NCBI RefSeq assembly: GCF_016679925.1
Contig: NZ_JAEQBW010000011.1
Coordinates: 62,001 to 126,000, forward strand
Source of the DNA: Marivirga aurantiaca
Lineage (GTDB): Bacteria > Bacteroidota > Bacteroidia > Cytophagales > Cyclobacteriaceae
Length of the DNA stretch: 64,000 nt
Direction of reading: 5' to 3'
Made by a program: the position numbers and the translations under genes. Position 1 is the first letter of the stretch, and every line of letters begins with the position of its first letter. Positions 7,702 to 15,935 of this stretch are shown here, in pieces. Below the pieces are notes generated by a model, which did no database searches, was not told the DNA's origin, and worked only from the letters and a program-made list of their open reading frames with translations.

Positions 7702-10197
7702 ATGAAAAAACTTTTTCTACCTATCCTTATATTTCTTTCCACAACTGTTGTTTCAGCTCAGGAAATCCAGTCCCCATCACAGTTTTTAGGTTATGAACTT
7801 GGAGAAAACTTCACCCGCCATCACCAGGTGGTAGCTTATTTTCAACATTTAGCTAAGAACTCTGAGCAAATAGTGATGCAAAAATATGGAGAAACCTATG
7901 AAAACAGGCCTTTGTATTATGTGATAATTTCCTCTAAAGACAACATAGAACAATTAGAGGTTATCCGTACTAATCAGCTAAAAACAACAGGCTTAGTACC
8001 TGGCAATGCAGAAACCAACAATAAAAGCATTGTGTGGTTGAGCTATAATATCCACGGAAATGAATCTTCTTCTACGGAAGCCTCTATGGAAACAGCTTAT
8101 TCACTACTTACAGGAGGAATGGAGAGTGAAGAATGGCTGAAAAATACTGTGGTTATTCTTGATCCTTGTGTAAACCCTGATGGAAGAGATCGTTATGCCA
8201 ACTACTACTGGCAATATGGAGCAAAAAATTATGACCCTTCCAGAGATGCCGTAGAGCATAGAGAAGTTTGGCCGGGAGGCAGACCTAATCATTATTTATT
8301 TGACCTCAACAGAGATTGGGCCTGGCAAACACAAAAAGAATCGGAAGCAAGAATAAAAGCTTACCATGAATGGATGCCTCATATTCATGTAGACTTTCAT
8401 GAGCAATATGTGGATAATCCCTACTATTTTGCCCCGGCTGCAGAGCCTCTCCATGAAGTCATCACACCATGGCAACGCAATTTCCAGACTGAAATCGGAA
8501 AAAATCATGCAAAGTATTTCGATAAAAACAACTGGCTCTACTTTACCCGTGAGAGATTTGATTTGTTCTATCCAAGTTATGGGGATACATATCCTACCTT
8601 TAATGGAGCTATTGGTATGACCTACGAGCAAGCCGGTGGTGGTATGGGCGGATTAGGGGTATTGACTGAATATGGTGACACCCTCACTTTAAAAGACAGA
8701 ATAGCACATCACTATACCACGGGAATGAGTACTGTGGAAATTGCTTCCAAAAGTGCTGAGCGTTTGAACAGTAATTTCAAATCGTATTTTGATAAAAATC
8801 GTAATAACCCGACTGATCCTATCAAAGCATATGTAGTGAAATGGTCCACAGAAAAAAGTGCAGATATAAATGCTTTAAAGTCTTTTCTGGACAAACAAAA
8901 AATCGAATACAGTGAAGTGGGAAGTCAACAAACCTTAAAGGGATACGATTATTTTAAGAGAAAAGAAAGTAGCTTTACTACCCACACAAATGATTTGGTC
9001 ATTTCCTCCTACCAACCCAAATCCACTTTGATTCAAGCTTTATTTGATCCTAAGCCCAATTATAGTGACTCCCTCACCTATGACATTACAGCCTGGGCTT
9101 TGCCTTATGCTTACGGACTAGAAACTTATGGAGTAAAAACCAGAATTAATGCCAATAAAACCAATGATGAGGAAAAAGGAAATTTTGAAGTAAAAGAAGC
9201 TTATGCTTACTTAATTCCCTACCAAGGCTTTACCCATGCACAGCTTTTGGCTAGCCTATTAAAAGAAAAAGTGAAAGTAAAAGTAGCTAACAAACCCAGT
9301 CAGTTTGCGGGAAAATCTTTTGATAGAGGTACTTTGATTATTACTGAAAGGAATAATGAAGCTATTGGAAATCTTTCTGAGAAGTTGAGTGAAATCAGTA
9401 AAAAACACCAGATTGCCATCCAACCAATAACTACAGGTTTTGCAGATAAAATATATGATGTAGGGTCAGCTGAGTTCACCTATCTTAAAGCGCCCAATAT
9501 AGCTGTAATTATGGGAGATGGTGTTTCTTCATTGGCCTACGGAGAAGTATGGCATTTTTTCGAACGCCAATTGAATTACCCAATTACCAGTATCAGAACA
9601 GATGATTTGACTAGGGTCGATTTCAGTAGTTATGATGCAGTCATTTTACCTTCAGGTTATTATAATGATGTAAAGGATTTTCTTAAAAAGGACTTATTAG
9701 ATTTTGTAAAAAATGGAGGGAATGTAATCAATCTTGGAGCCTCCAATCGTTTATGGGCAGATTCGGATGCCAGTTCGCTGGAAAGCAAGCCCATTGAAAA
9801 AGATACTTTGGAGACTCAATTAAAAGAATATGCAAATGCTGAGAGAAAGGCGCTGGAAAGAAGCATTTTTGGTGCTATTTATGAAGTTCAGCTGGACAAC
9901 ACACACCCTTTGGCTTATGGATATGCAGGGAAATATTTCTCATTAAAAACTTCGGAAGAAGCTTATAAGTACCTTGAAGAGGCTTGGAATATTGGCTATT
10001 TGAAGAAGGATAATTATTTGGTAAGCGGATTTGCGGGCTATAAGGCCAATAAGAACCAGGCAGAAAGTTTGGTTTTTGGTGTGGAAAATATGGGAAGAGG
10101 AAAAATGATTTATTTAATAGATGATCCTTTATTCCGTGGTTTTTGGTACCAGGGAAGATTACTTTTTGCCAATGCAGTTTTTATGCTGGGCGAGTAA
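7702..10197 (+). CDS. Secreted M14-family zinc carboxypeptidase
   Basis: An 831-residue exported metallopeptidase: signal peptide MKKLFLPILIFLSTTVVSAQ, then an M14 carboxypeptidase domain. The zinc motif H118-G-N-E121 is in SYNIHGNESSSTEA, the substrate Arg/Asn region is NPDGRDRYAN and DLNRDWAW, the third zinc His is in HVDFHEQY, and the general-base Glu is in GMTYEQAGGG. The C-terminal part (about 590-830) resembles a class I amidotransferase/DJ-1-like fold often fused to this subfamily (IAVIMGDGVSSLAYGEVWHF and SYDAVILPSGYYND). It should cleave C-terminal residues from peptides outside the inner membrane; physiological substrates are unknown. A single gene with its own upstream region. Confidence 0.9.
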   Translation: MKKLFLPILIFLSTTVVSAQEIQSPSQFLGYELGENFTRHHQVVAYFQHLAKNSEQIVMQKYGETYENRPLYYVIISSKDNIEQLEVIRTNQLKTTGLVPGNAETNNKSIVWLSYNIHGNESSSTEASMETAYSLLTGGMESEEWLKNTVVILDPCVNPDGRDRYANYYWQYGAKNYDPSRDAVEHREVWPGGRPNHYLFDLNRDWAWQTQKESEARIKAYHEWMPHIHVDFHEQYVDNPYYFAPAAEPLHEVITPWQRNFQTEIGKNHAKYFDKNNWLYFTRERFDLFYPSYGDTYPTFNGAIGMTYEQAGGGMGGLGVLTEYGDTLTLKDRIAHHYTTGMSTVEIASKSAERLNSNFKSYFDKNRNNPTDPIKAYVVKWSTEKSADINALKSFLDKQKIEYSEVGSQQTLKGYDYFKRKESSFTTHTNDLVISSYQPKSTLIQALFDPKPNYSDSLTYDITAWALPYAYGLETYGVKTRINANKTNDEEKGNFEVKEAYAYLIPYQGFTHAQLLASLLKEKVKVKVANKPSQFAGKSFDRGTLIITERNNEAIGNLSEKLSEISKKHQIAIQPITTGFADKIYDVGSAEFTYLKAPNIAVIMGDGVSSLAYGEVWHFFERQLNYPITSIRTDDLTRVDFSSYDAVILPSGYYNDVKDFLKKDLLDFVKNGGNVINLGASNRLWADSDASSLESKPIEKDTLETQLKEYANAERKALERSIFGAIYEVQLDNTHPLAYGYAGKYFSLKTSEEAYKYLEEAWNIGYLKKDNYLVSGFAGYKANKNQAESLVFGVENMGRGKMIYLIDDPLFRGFWYQGRLLFANAVFMLGE

Positions 10198-10210
10198 AAT
10201 AAAAACTATG

Positions 10211-10666
10211 TCAGGATTTTAAACCTTTTTCATAAAGTTGAACCCACTCCTCAACAGTCATTTTAGAGGCCAATTCTGCTATGAGCTCATACGGGATATT
10301 TTTCTGGCTTTTTAAACGAATACAGCTTTTTCCCATATCCAATTTAGTGGGAACCTGATTTTTATACTCTGTTTGAAACCAAGTCAATAATTCCGGGGAA
10401 GAATAAATGCCCATGTGATACAAAGCAATAAAATTCTTTTGAGAAGCAAGACTTATAAAAGGCAGAGGATCCTTTGGATTTACATGATAACCGTCCGGGT
10501 ACAAACTATGAGGTACTACAAAGCCAGGCATCCCGTAAGTCATTGTTTCTTCAAAGCCTGATGGTAAATTTTCCCTTAAGATTTCACGCAATTGAGTCAT
10601 TGCTTTCTTTCTGTCTTCAGGCAAGCTTTGGTAATATTCATCAGGAGTTTTTGCTTTGGATTGCAT
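10211..10666 (-). CDS. DUF1801 (YdhG-like) family protein
   Basis: A 151-residue cytoplasmic protein matching DUF1801: TPDEYYQSLPEDRKKAMTQL at the N terminus, then LPSGFEETMTYGMPGFVVP (the hallmark EEtmkYGmPxf region), a central ISLASQKNFIALYHMGIY, and a C-terminal helical part with GKSCIRLKSQKNIPYELI. The biochemical function of the family is not established; the fold is related to small stress-associated proteins. It is convergent with the M14 peptidase, 13 bp from its stop. Confidence 0.88.
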   Translation of the reverse strand: MQSKAKTPDEYYQSLPEDRKKAMTQLREILRENLPSGFEETMTYGMPGFVVPHSLYPDGYHVNPKDPLPFISLASQKNFIALYHMGIYSSPELLTWFQTEYKNQVPTKLDMGKSCIRLKSQKNIPYELIAELASKMTVEEWVQLYEKGLKS

Positions 10667-10737
10667 ACTGTTACAATTTTACTCAATATACTTTATCTTG
10701 TTAAAAATGACAAAACATAAATAGCATCATAAAAAAT

Positions 10738-11493
10738 CTAGACATTAACCCATTCCTTAAAAGGAGTAGCCTTTGCCTGGCTTACAACACAATCAGTCTG
10801 TTGTTTTGGTATCAAATGTACAAATAACTTACCCTTAAAATAAGGCTCTATTTCGGCAATGGAACTAATATGAATAATATATTGACGATTAGCCCTGAAA
10901 AATTCGGATGTATTAAGAACAGCTTCTAACTGTTCGAGTGTTTCATTGATTAGAAGTTTCTCTCCTGATTTATGAATCAAATAAGTAAGACCTTCGGAAG
11001 AATAAAAATAAGCTATCTCTTCCGCAGGAACTATTCTCATATTTTGCCCTTTTTTGACTAAAAACCTGCTTCTCCCCTTCTCTCGGTTGTCCTGTAATAA
11101 AGCATCGACCCGCTTATGTTGTAAATTCAAATCAGTAGAATTTTGGCTCTCGAATTTATCTATGGCTTCTTCCAGTTGATTTTTCTTAATCGGTTTCAGC
11201 AAATAATGAATACTATGCACCTTAAAGGCCTCAATGGCATATTTGTCAAATGCAGTAGTAAAAATAACCGGTTGAATAACATTCACCTGCTCAAATATTT
11301 CAAAACTATTACCATCAGACAAGTGTATATCACAAAACAAAAGATCAAAATGCATTGACTCATTTAAGAATGTGGTGGCCTCTACTACCGATTCCAGCTT
11401 TGCAATGCAACGCCATTTTGGACGTATTTCTTTTATTTTCTTTTCTAGTAATTGAGCAGCTAAAAATTCATCTTCAATAATCACGTAATTCAT
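10738..11493 (-). CDS. LytTR-family response regulator
   Basis: A 251-residue two-component regulator. The receiver domain (1-120) shows the acidic pocket EDE at residues 7-9, phosphoacceptor D55 in LLFCDIHLSDG, the Thr of FTTAFDKYAIEAF and the conserved Lys of HYLLKPI. The C-terminal LytTR DNA-binding domain runs from about residue 145 (FLVKKGQNMRIVPAEEIAYF), with NTSEFFRANRQYIIHISSI typical of the family. It overlaps its upstream sensor kinase by 4 bp (11490-11493), so both form one operon. LytTR proteins bind paired direct repeats; the divergent outer-membrane gene at 12713 is a likely target, by position only. Confidence 0.93.
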   Translation of the reverse strand: MNYVIIEDEFLAAQLLEKKIKEIRPKWRCIAKLESVVEATTFLNESMHFDLLFCDIHLSDGNSFEIFEQVNVIQPVIFTTAFDKYAIEAFKVHSIHYLLKPIKKNQLEEAIDKFESQNSTDLNLQHKRVDALLQDNREKGRSRFLVKKGQNMRIVPAEEIAYFYSSEGLTYLIHKSGEKLLINETLEQLEAVLNTSEFFRANRQYIIHISSIAEIEPYFKGKLFVHLIPKQQTDCVVSQAKATPFKEWVNV

Positions 11494-12542
11494 ACCTCAA
11501 CTCTTTTGATCAATGGTACTTTCACTGTAAAATCTTCCACTTCATTTTCAATGATTACTGCTTCTTTGCTTTGAAGCTGATATCGCGATTTTATATTTTT
11601 TAAGCCAATACCAGTAGATGTAGAAGGTTCGTTTCTTTTTTGCTTATTGTTTTTAACAACTAAATACCCGTTCGATGAGTGGATATCAATACAAAGCGGT
11701 TGGTTTTTATTAAAACCATTATGTTTGATAGCATTCTCCATCAGCATTTGGCTCACCCCTGGTGGAATCAGTAGCTTTTTATCTTCCTTCTTTATATCAA
11801 TTCTAATTTCAAGATGACTCTGAAAGCGGGTTTGAAGCAAAGCTTTGTAACTTTCCATTACCTGCAATTCTTCTTCCAAAGTAATCAGGTCTTTATTAAT
11901 GTTTTCAAGAAAAACCCTGTAAATATTAGAAAGCTTCTCCAAAAACTCCTGCGCCTTAGGAGGATCTAACTCTATTAAAGAATCTAAAATATTAAAACTA
12001 TTGAATAAGAAATGAGGATTAATTTGATTCTTTAAGGCCATTAATTGAGCCTGACTATTCTCTTTTTGAAGTTTCTCACTTTCAATTTCTATTTCTTTTA
12101 GTTGATGATGAGTTTGAATCCGCTCCACGAAATAATAATATACCAAAGCCACTATTAAGTGAAGTGCATAAATTAAACGCGTACGACCATCCGGCTGTTG
12201 AAGCATAATGTCATTTCCATAACGGATTTTGGTCGGAACTATAAATAATATATAGTTTAAGGCAATACCAACAACAATAACTAACAGTAATTCTAAAAAT
12301 CGAATCAGCCATGTTTGCTGACGTCTATAACTTATTCCGTTAAAATAAGAGGAAATATAAGTGAGTACTAAAAATGTTACGCTCATATATAAAGCCACAA
12401 AGAGGAATTCTACTGAGAGCATTTCAAGCGGATTATGGAATTCCCCATTCAAAATATACGCCATTATATAATATAAAATATAAGAAGTGAGGATCGCTTG
12501 AAGCAATCTCTTCCCATTCTTTTTATTAAATAATTTTTCCAT
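11490..12542 (-). CDS. LytS/YehU-type sensor histidine kinase
   Basis: A 350-residue inner-membrane kinase. About four hydrophobic segments span residues 13-31, 43-63, 80-103 and 122-139. They are followed by a short coiled region (KEIEIESEKLQKENSQ) and the His_kinase domain with H177 in LKNQINPHFLFNSFNILDS. The ATPase domain has an N box MLMENAIKHNGF and a G box STGIGLKNIKSRY. It lacks a PAS or GAF module, so the signal must be sensed by the membrane part. It is co-transcribed with the LytTR regulator and divergent from the barrel protein at 12713, 170 bp away. Confidence 0.93.
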   Translation of the reverse strand: MEKLFNKKNGKRLLQAILTSYILYYIMAYILNGEFHNPLEMLSVEFLFVALYMSVTFLVLTYISSYFNGISYRRQQTWLIRFLELLLVIVVGIALNYILFIVPTKIRYGNDIMLQQPDGRTRLIYALHLIVALVYYYFVERIQTHHQLKEIEIESEKLQKENSQAQLMALKNQINPHFLFNSFNILDSLIELDPPKAQEFLEKLSNIYRVFLENINKDLITLEEELQVMESYKALLQTRFQSHLEIRIDIKKEDKKLLIPPGVSQMLMENAIKHNGFNKNQPLCIDIHSSNGYLVVKNNKQKRNEPSTSTGIGLKNIKSRYQLQSKEAVIIENEVEDFTVKVPLIKRVEV

Positions 12543-12712
12543 ACATATGAATATTTTGAATTGCTAAATTAGTGAGTTTTCTGGAATACTTCATTTGGCT
12601 TTTATTCCATTTCATATTGAAATACTCCGGCTTCATCCAAAAGTATAGCTCAAAACACATCCTCTAGGGGCAAATTTGTATCAAATCAATTACAAATTTA
12701 ACCCCCGAAAAA

Positions 12713-15121
12713 ATGAAAACTTTAAATTTAACAATCGGAATTGTAGCAATAATGCTATTCACTGTATTGCATATCCAAGCACAAAGCATTAGCGGTAAAA
12801 TAACAGACCAGAATAAAGAAGCTGTACCTTTTGCCAATGTGCTATTACTTAATCTCCCTGACAGCAGTTTAAATACCGGTGTCACTTCAGATATGGAGGG
12901 GAAGTTTCAACTGCCCTTAAAAGACGAAGGAAATTTCCTAATGAAAATTTCTGTGATGGGGCTGGAAGAATATTACAGAGATATTTCTCATGAAGAATCT
13001 TTAAGTGGATTTTCTTTAGGAGAAATTAAGCTATCGGAAAAAACAGAAATGCTTGATGCCGTAGAAGTAAAAGGAAAGCGACCACAATTCATTACCTATG
13101 CGGATAAGATTGTGATGGATGTGGAAAACACCAGCCTACATGATGGTACCACAGCTTTAGAAACATTAAGTAAATCTCCGGGCGTTTGGATGGACCAGGA
13201 TGGAGAGCTTTCAGTCAATGGCAAGAAAGGAGTAAGGGTTTTATTAGATGGAAGGCCTGTTTATTTAAGTGGATCGGAATTGAAGTCTATGCTTGAAGGG
13301 ATGTCTGCCGAAACCATTAAGAACATCGAAGTAATTAACAACCCTTCCTCTAAATATGACGCGGAAGGAGCTGGTGGTGTAATTAATATCAACTTTAAGA
13401 AGAATGCACAAAGAGGTGTAAATGGTGCGGTTTTTAGTAATTATCGCTACAATGGTGCCCATACTAATACCGCAGGGCTTAATCTTAATGGAAAAAAGAA
13501 TCAAATCACCTATTTTGTGAATGCAGATGCAGGATCACGCCCATTCCTGAGAGATATGACAGCCAGAAGAACAGTAGAGGCGACTGATTTTGAGCTTACA
13601 CAAACCGTAAAAGATAGACGGAAATTATTAAATGCCAATCTGCATGTAGGTGTTGATTATCAAATGAATGATAAAGCACAAATAGGCCTCAACTATAGGG
13701 GAATAGGTAAACTCCGCGATAATAATTGGGACACAAGAAATAATGTACGGGAAGGGAGTGCACAATGGAAAGTAAACGCATTTAACAATACTAAAACGGA
13801 GGAATTGAACCATACCGTAAATGCGTTTTTTCAATATCAATTCACGGAACATAGCAAACTTAATGTTGATGGAAGTTTCGCTGACTTAAACACCTATGGA
13901 ACTTCCACTTTCAAAAACTATTTTACAATGGAAAGTTCGGAAACCTATGAAAAGCTAAGTACCGAAAACCCTTCAAGCTTCGATATCTACAGCATTCAAA
14001 CCGATTATACGCATGATTTGCCTGAAAATGACATAAAATTAGAAGCCGGATTCAAATACAGTGTAGTAAATTCAGATAATGATCTTGAATTCTATATCAA
14101 TGAGGGTGATGATAGATTCAATGATCCTGATCGGACAAACAATTTTGAATATCGGGAGCAAATCAGTGCAAGCTATATAGATATTAATAAAAAGTTTTCC
14201 AATAAAACTACAGTAAAAGGAGGAATGCGTATAGAGAATACACAAATGCTAGGAACTTCCCTACAATCAGAGCAGGGAATCAATAGAGACTTTACCAGCT
14301 TCTTTCCAAGCATCTTCATACAGCAAAAATGGACTGATAATTACGAAACAAATTTTAGCTATTCAAGAAGAATTAGCCGACCCAGATATATATTTCTTAA
14401 TCCAAGTATTATGTACACTGATCCTTATTCCTACATACAAGGTAATCCGGCTCTGAAGCCTATGTTTACGGATGGCATTTCCTTTACTCAAGTAATCGCT
14501 CAGCAATTTAACATAACAATAGGCTACGATATAGGAAAGGATTTCATAGGAGAATTACCTTTAGTGGATCCGGAAACCAATCAAACTGTTTTCAATATTG
14601 GGAATATCGACCAAATGCAAAATGCTAACCTTAGCATATTAGCTCCTGTACAAATCACTGATTTCTGGCAGTCAAATTCACAGGCCATTTTTTCTTATCA
14701 GAAATTTAAATCAACTGTTGAAGGAGTGGGCCAGTTAAATGCCAAAAGTATGTTCAACATCAGAAGTACACATAACATTAGCTTGCCCAATGATTTTAAG
14801 TTAGAGGTACTAGCCTCCTATCAAAGCCCGCACGTATATGGACTTTATAATATGGATGGATTCTGGTTTATGGATATGAGCATCAAAAGGTCTTTCTTAA
14901 ATGATAAACTAGATGTTTCAGCAAGTGTAAATGATATTTTCAGAACTTATAAATATAATGGTTCATCCAATATCAACGGAAATGAAACGGCTGTAGGCCA
15001 ATATCAATATCAACAAGGCTTCCGCTTAAATCTTCGTTATAAGTTTAGTTTAGGTGACAAATTTAAATCAAATCAGAAGCAGATAGATTTGGAGGAGTTA
15101 CAAAGAGCGGGGGGAGCGTAA
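12713..15121 (+). CDS. Outer-membrane beta-barrel protein (TonB-receptor-like, carboxypeptidase-regulatory N-domain)
   Basis: An 802-residue protein: signal peptide to about residue 23 (MKTLNLTIGIVAIMLFTVLH then IQAQ), a CarboxypepD_reg-like domain (ISGKITDQNKEAVPFANVLL, residues 25-105), a plug-like region (KSPGVWMDQDGELSVNGKKGVRVLLDGRPVYLSGSEL and NNPSSKYDAEGAGGVINI, about 155-225), then a long barrel. It fits the outer membrane beta-barrel family (OMP_b-brl_3), in which a clear TonB box is often missing; I see none. It may transport or bind a peptide or metal ligand. It is divergent from a LytTR/sensor operon that may regulate it, and it ends in a strong terminator. Confidence 0.9.
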   Translation: MKTLNLTIGIVAIMLFTVLHIQAQSISGKITDQNKEAVPFANVLLLNLPDSSLNTGVTSDMEGKFQLPLKDEGNFLMKISVMGLEEYYRDISHEESLSGFSLGEIKLSEKTEMLDAVEVKGKRPQFITYADKIVMDVENTSLHDGTTALETLSKSPGVWMDQDGELSVNGKKGVRVLLDGRPVYLSGSELKSMLEGMSAETIKNIEVINNPSSKYDAEGAGGVININFKKNAQRGVNGAVFSNYRYNGAHTNTAGLNLNGKKNQITYFVNADAGSRPFLRDMTARRTVEATDFELTQTVKDRRKLLNANLHVGVDYQMNDKAQIGLNYRGIGKLRDNNWDTRNNVREGSAQWKVNAFNNTKTEELNHTVNAFFQYQFTEHSKLNVDGSFADLNTYGTSTFKNYFTMESSETYEKLSTENPSSFDIYSIQTDYTHDLPENDIKLEAGFKYSVVNSDNDLEFYINEGDDRFNDPDRTNNFEYREQISASYIDINKKFSNKTTVKGGMRIENTQMLGTSLQSEQGINRDFTSFFPSIFIQQKWTDNYETNFSYSRRISRPRYIFLNPSIMYTDPYSYIQGNPALKPMFTDGISFTQVIAQQFNITIGYDIGKDFIGELPLVDPETNQTVFNIGNIDQMQNANLSILAPVQITDFWQSNSQAIFSYQKFKSTVEGVGQLNAKSMFNIRSTHNISLPNDFKLEVLASYQSPHVYGLYNMDGFWFMDMSIKRSFLNDKLDVSASVNDIFRTYKYNGSSNINGNETAVGQYQYQQGFRLNLRYKFSLGDKFKSNQKQIDLEELQRAGGA

Positions 15122-15148
15122 TTGAATTTTCATGATTACTCCCTATTC

Positions 15149-15176
15149 AGCCCGGACCAATGGTCCGGGCTTTTTT
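15149..15176 (+). terminator. Rho-independent terminator
   Basis: AGCCCGGACCA (15149-15159) and TGGTCCGGGCT (15161-15171) form a long GC-rich stem followed by a T run. It lies 28 bp after the barrel protein stop and is the clearest terminator in the first 20 kb. Confidence 0.9.
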
Positions 15177-15255
15177 GTATTTGTTTATTCGGTAAAGAAA
15201 CCATTTCGAAGATGTTAAAAAACGAACAACTTATTCATAATCCGTATATTGCAAT

Positions 15256-15450
15256 ATGGAAATGCGATTTCAAAGTAAAGAAGAAAGTAACAAACAGCAA
15301 AGAGAAGCCTTTCTCAAATTGGCTCCTATAGACCGTTTTTATGCCTTCCTGGAATTGAGTGAATGGATGAAAGATTTCCCTACTAAATTTGAAAAGGATA
15401 AGAACCGAAACAAAAATAACTTTGAAGTTATAATTCACAGAAATGAATAA
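15256..15450 (+). CDS. Small hypothetical protein, partner of a nucleotidyltransferase relic
   Basis: A 64-residue charged protein (MEMRFQSKEESNKQQREAFL, then KLAPIDRFYAFLELSEWMKDFPTK). It resembles small proteins encoded directly upstream of MNT-like nucleotidyltransferases in Bacteroidota, as I recall the family; this was not checked. Its stop overlaps an ATG at 15443 in the next frame in the ATGA style, consistent with a former two-gene operon. The downstream partner is now only a short fragment, so this gene may be an orphan. An alternative start is the ATG at 15262. Confidence 0.55.
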   Translation: MEMRFQSKEESNKQQREAFLKLAPIDRFYAFLELSEWMKDFPTKFEKDKNRNKNNFEVIIHRNE

Positions 15451-15576
15451 AATCTGGAAAGAAAACATAGACAGTTTTTACAACTCTCGGATCTTATTGA
15501 AAATAAAAAAAGAGCTGCAAGACCCAAAGATTTATTAGATATTCAGCATCTCAGGGAAATAAATAAAAGGGATTAA
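15443..15576 (+). pseudogene. Nucleotidyltransferase (MNT/DUF6036-like) remnant
   Basis: An ATG at 15443 opens MNKIWKENIDSF, a plausible N terminus, but the frame soon stops at a TAG. In a different frame (15451-15576) the sequence reads QFLQLSDLIENKKRAARPKD then LLDIQHLREINKRD and a TAA. The pattern LIxNKKxxxRPKDLLDIQxL is the characteristic C terminus of MNT/DUF6036-type nucleotidyltransferases. The catalytic GSxxRG-type core and most of the protein are missing. The simplest reading is an internal deletion of several hundred bases that also shifted the frame. The last bases overlap the convergent PspC gene stop. Confidence 0.65.
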
Positions 15577-15767
15577 ATCATTCCTTGCTTTGGCATCACA
15601 AGCCATAATATGATGTATACCAAAATCCCGGGAAATCCTATACTAAGGATTGAGAGTAAAATATAAAGTAAACGTACTTTAGTTGGATCCCAACCCAGAT
15701 GATTGGCTATTCCTCCGCATACACCTGCAATTATTCTATCGTTCGATCTTTCTAGTCTTCTTCTCAT
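15573..15767 (-). CDS. PspC-domain membrane protein
   Basis: A 64-residue protein that is essentially one PspC domain: MRRRLERSNDRIIAGVCGGI then ANHLGWDPTKVRLLY, followed by a hydrophobic segment ILLSILSIGFPGILVYIILWLVMP. PspC family proteins act in envelope-stress responses at the inner membrane. I chose the ATG at 15765-15767; the longer in-frame version adds 13 unconserved hydrophobic residues. It is convergent with the nucleotidyltransferase relic. Confidence 0.88.
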   Translation of the reverse strand: MRRRLERSNDRIIAGVCGGIANHLGWDPTKVRLLYILLSILSIGFPGILVYIILWLVMPKQGMI

Positions 15768-15907
15768 AATTAGTATTTTATAATATAAAGCCAAAATGAA
15801 TGCCAAATGACGAAATGTCTATTTCTATGATATAGAGACGTAAATCAAAAGGAAACTGTACGTATCTGTACAAGATATTTTCAAAATCGGACAATGAATT
15901 AAATTAT

Positions 15908-15915
15908 TATATTTG
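15908..15915 (+). promoter_or_regulatory. -7 promoter box of the acyltransferase gene
   Basis: TATATTTG is an exact TANNTTTG match, 20 bp before the ATG at 15936, implying a short leader. No convincing -33 TTTG is seen. Confidence 0.45.
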
Positions 15916-15935
15916 CGGCTGAACAAAAAATTCGA

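Noticed and set aside
12609-12623. ATTTCA-N3-TGAAAT palindrome as a LytTR site
   Set aside because: LytTR proteins usually recognise direct repeats, and short AT-rich palindromes are common here; kept only as a remark.
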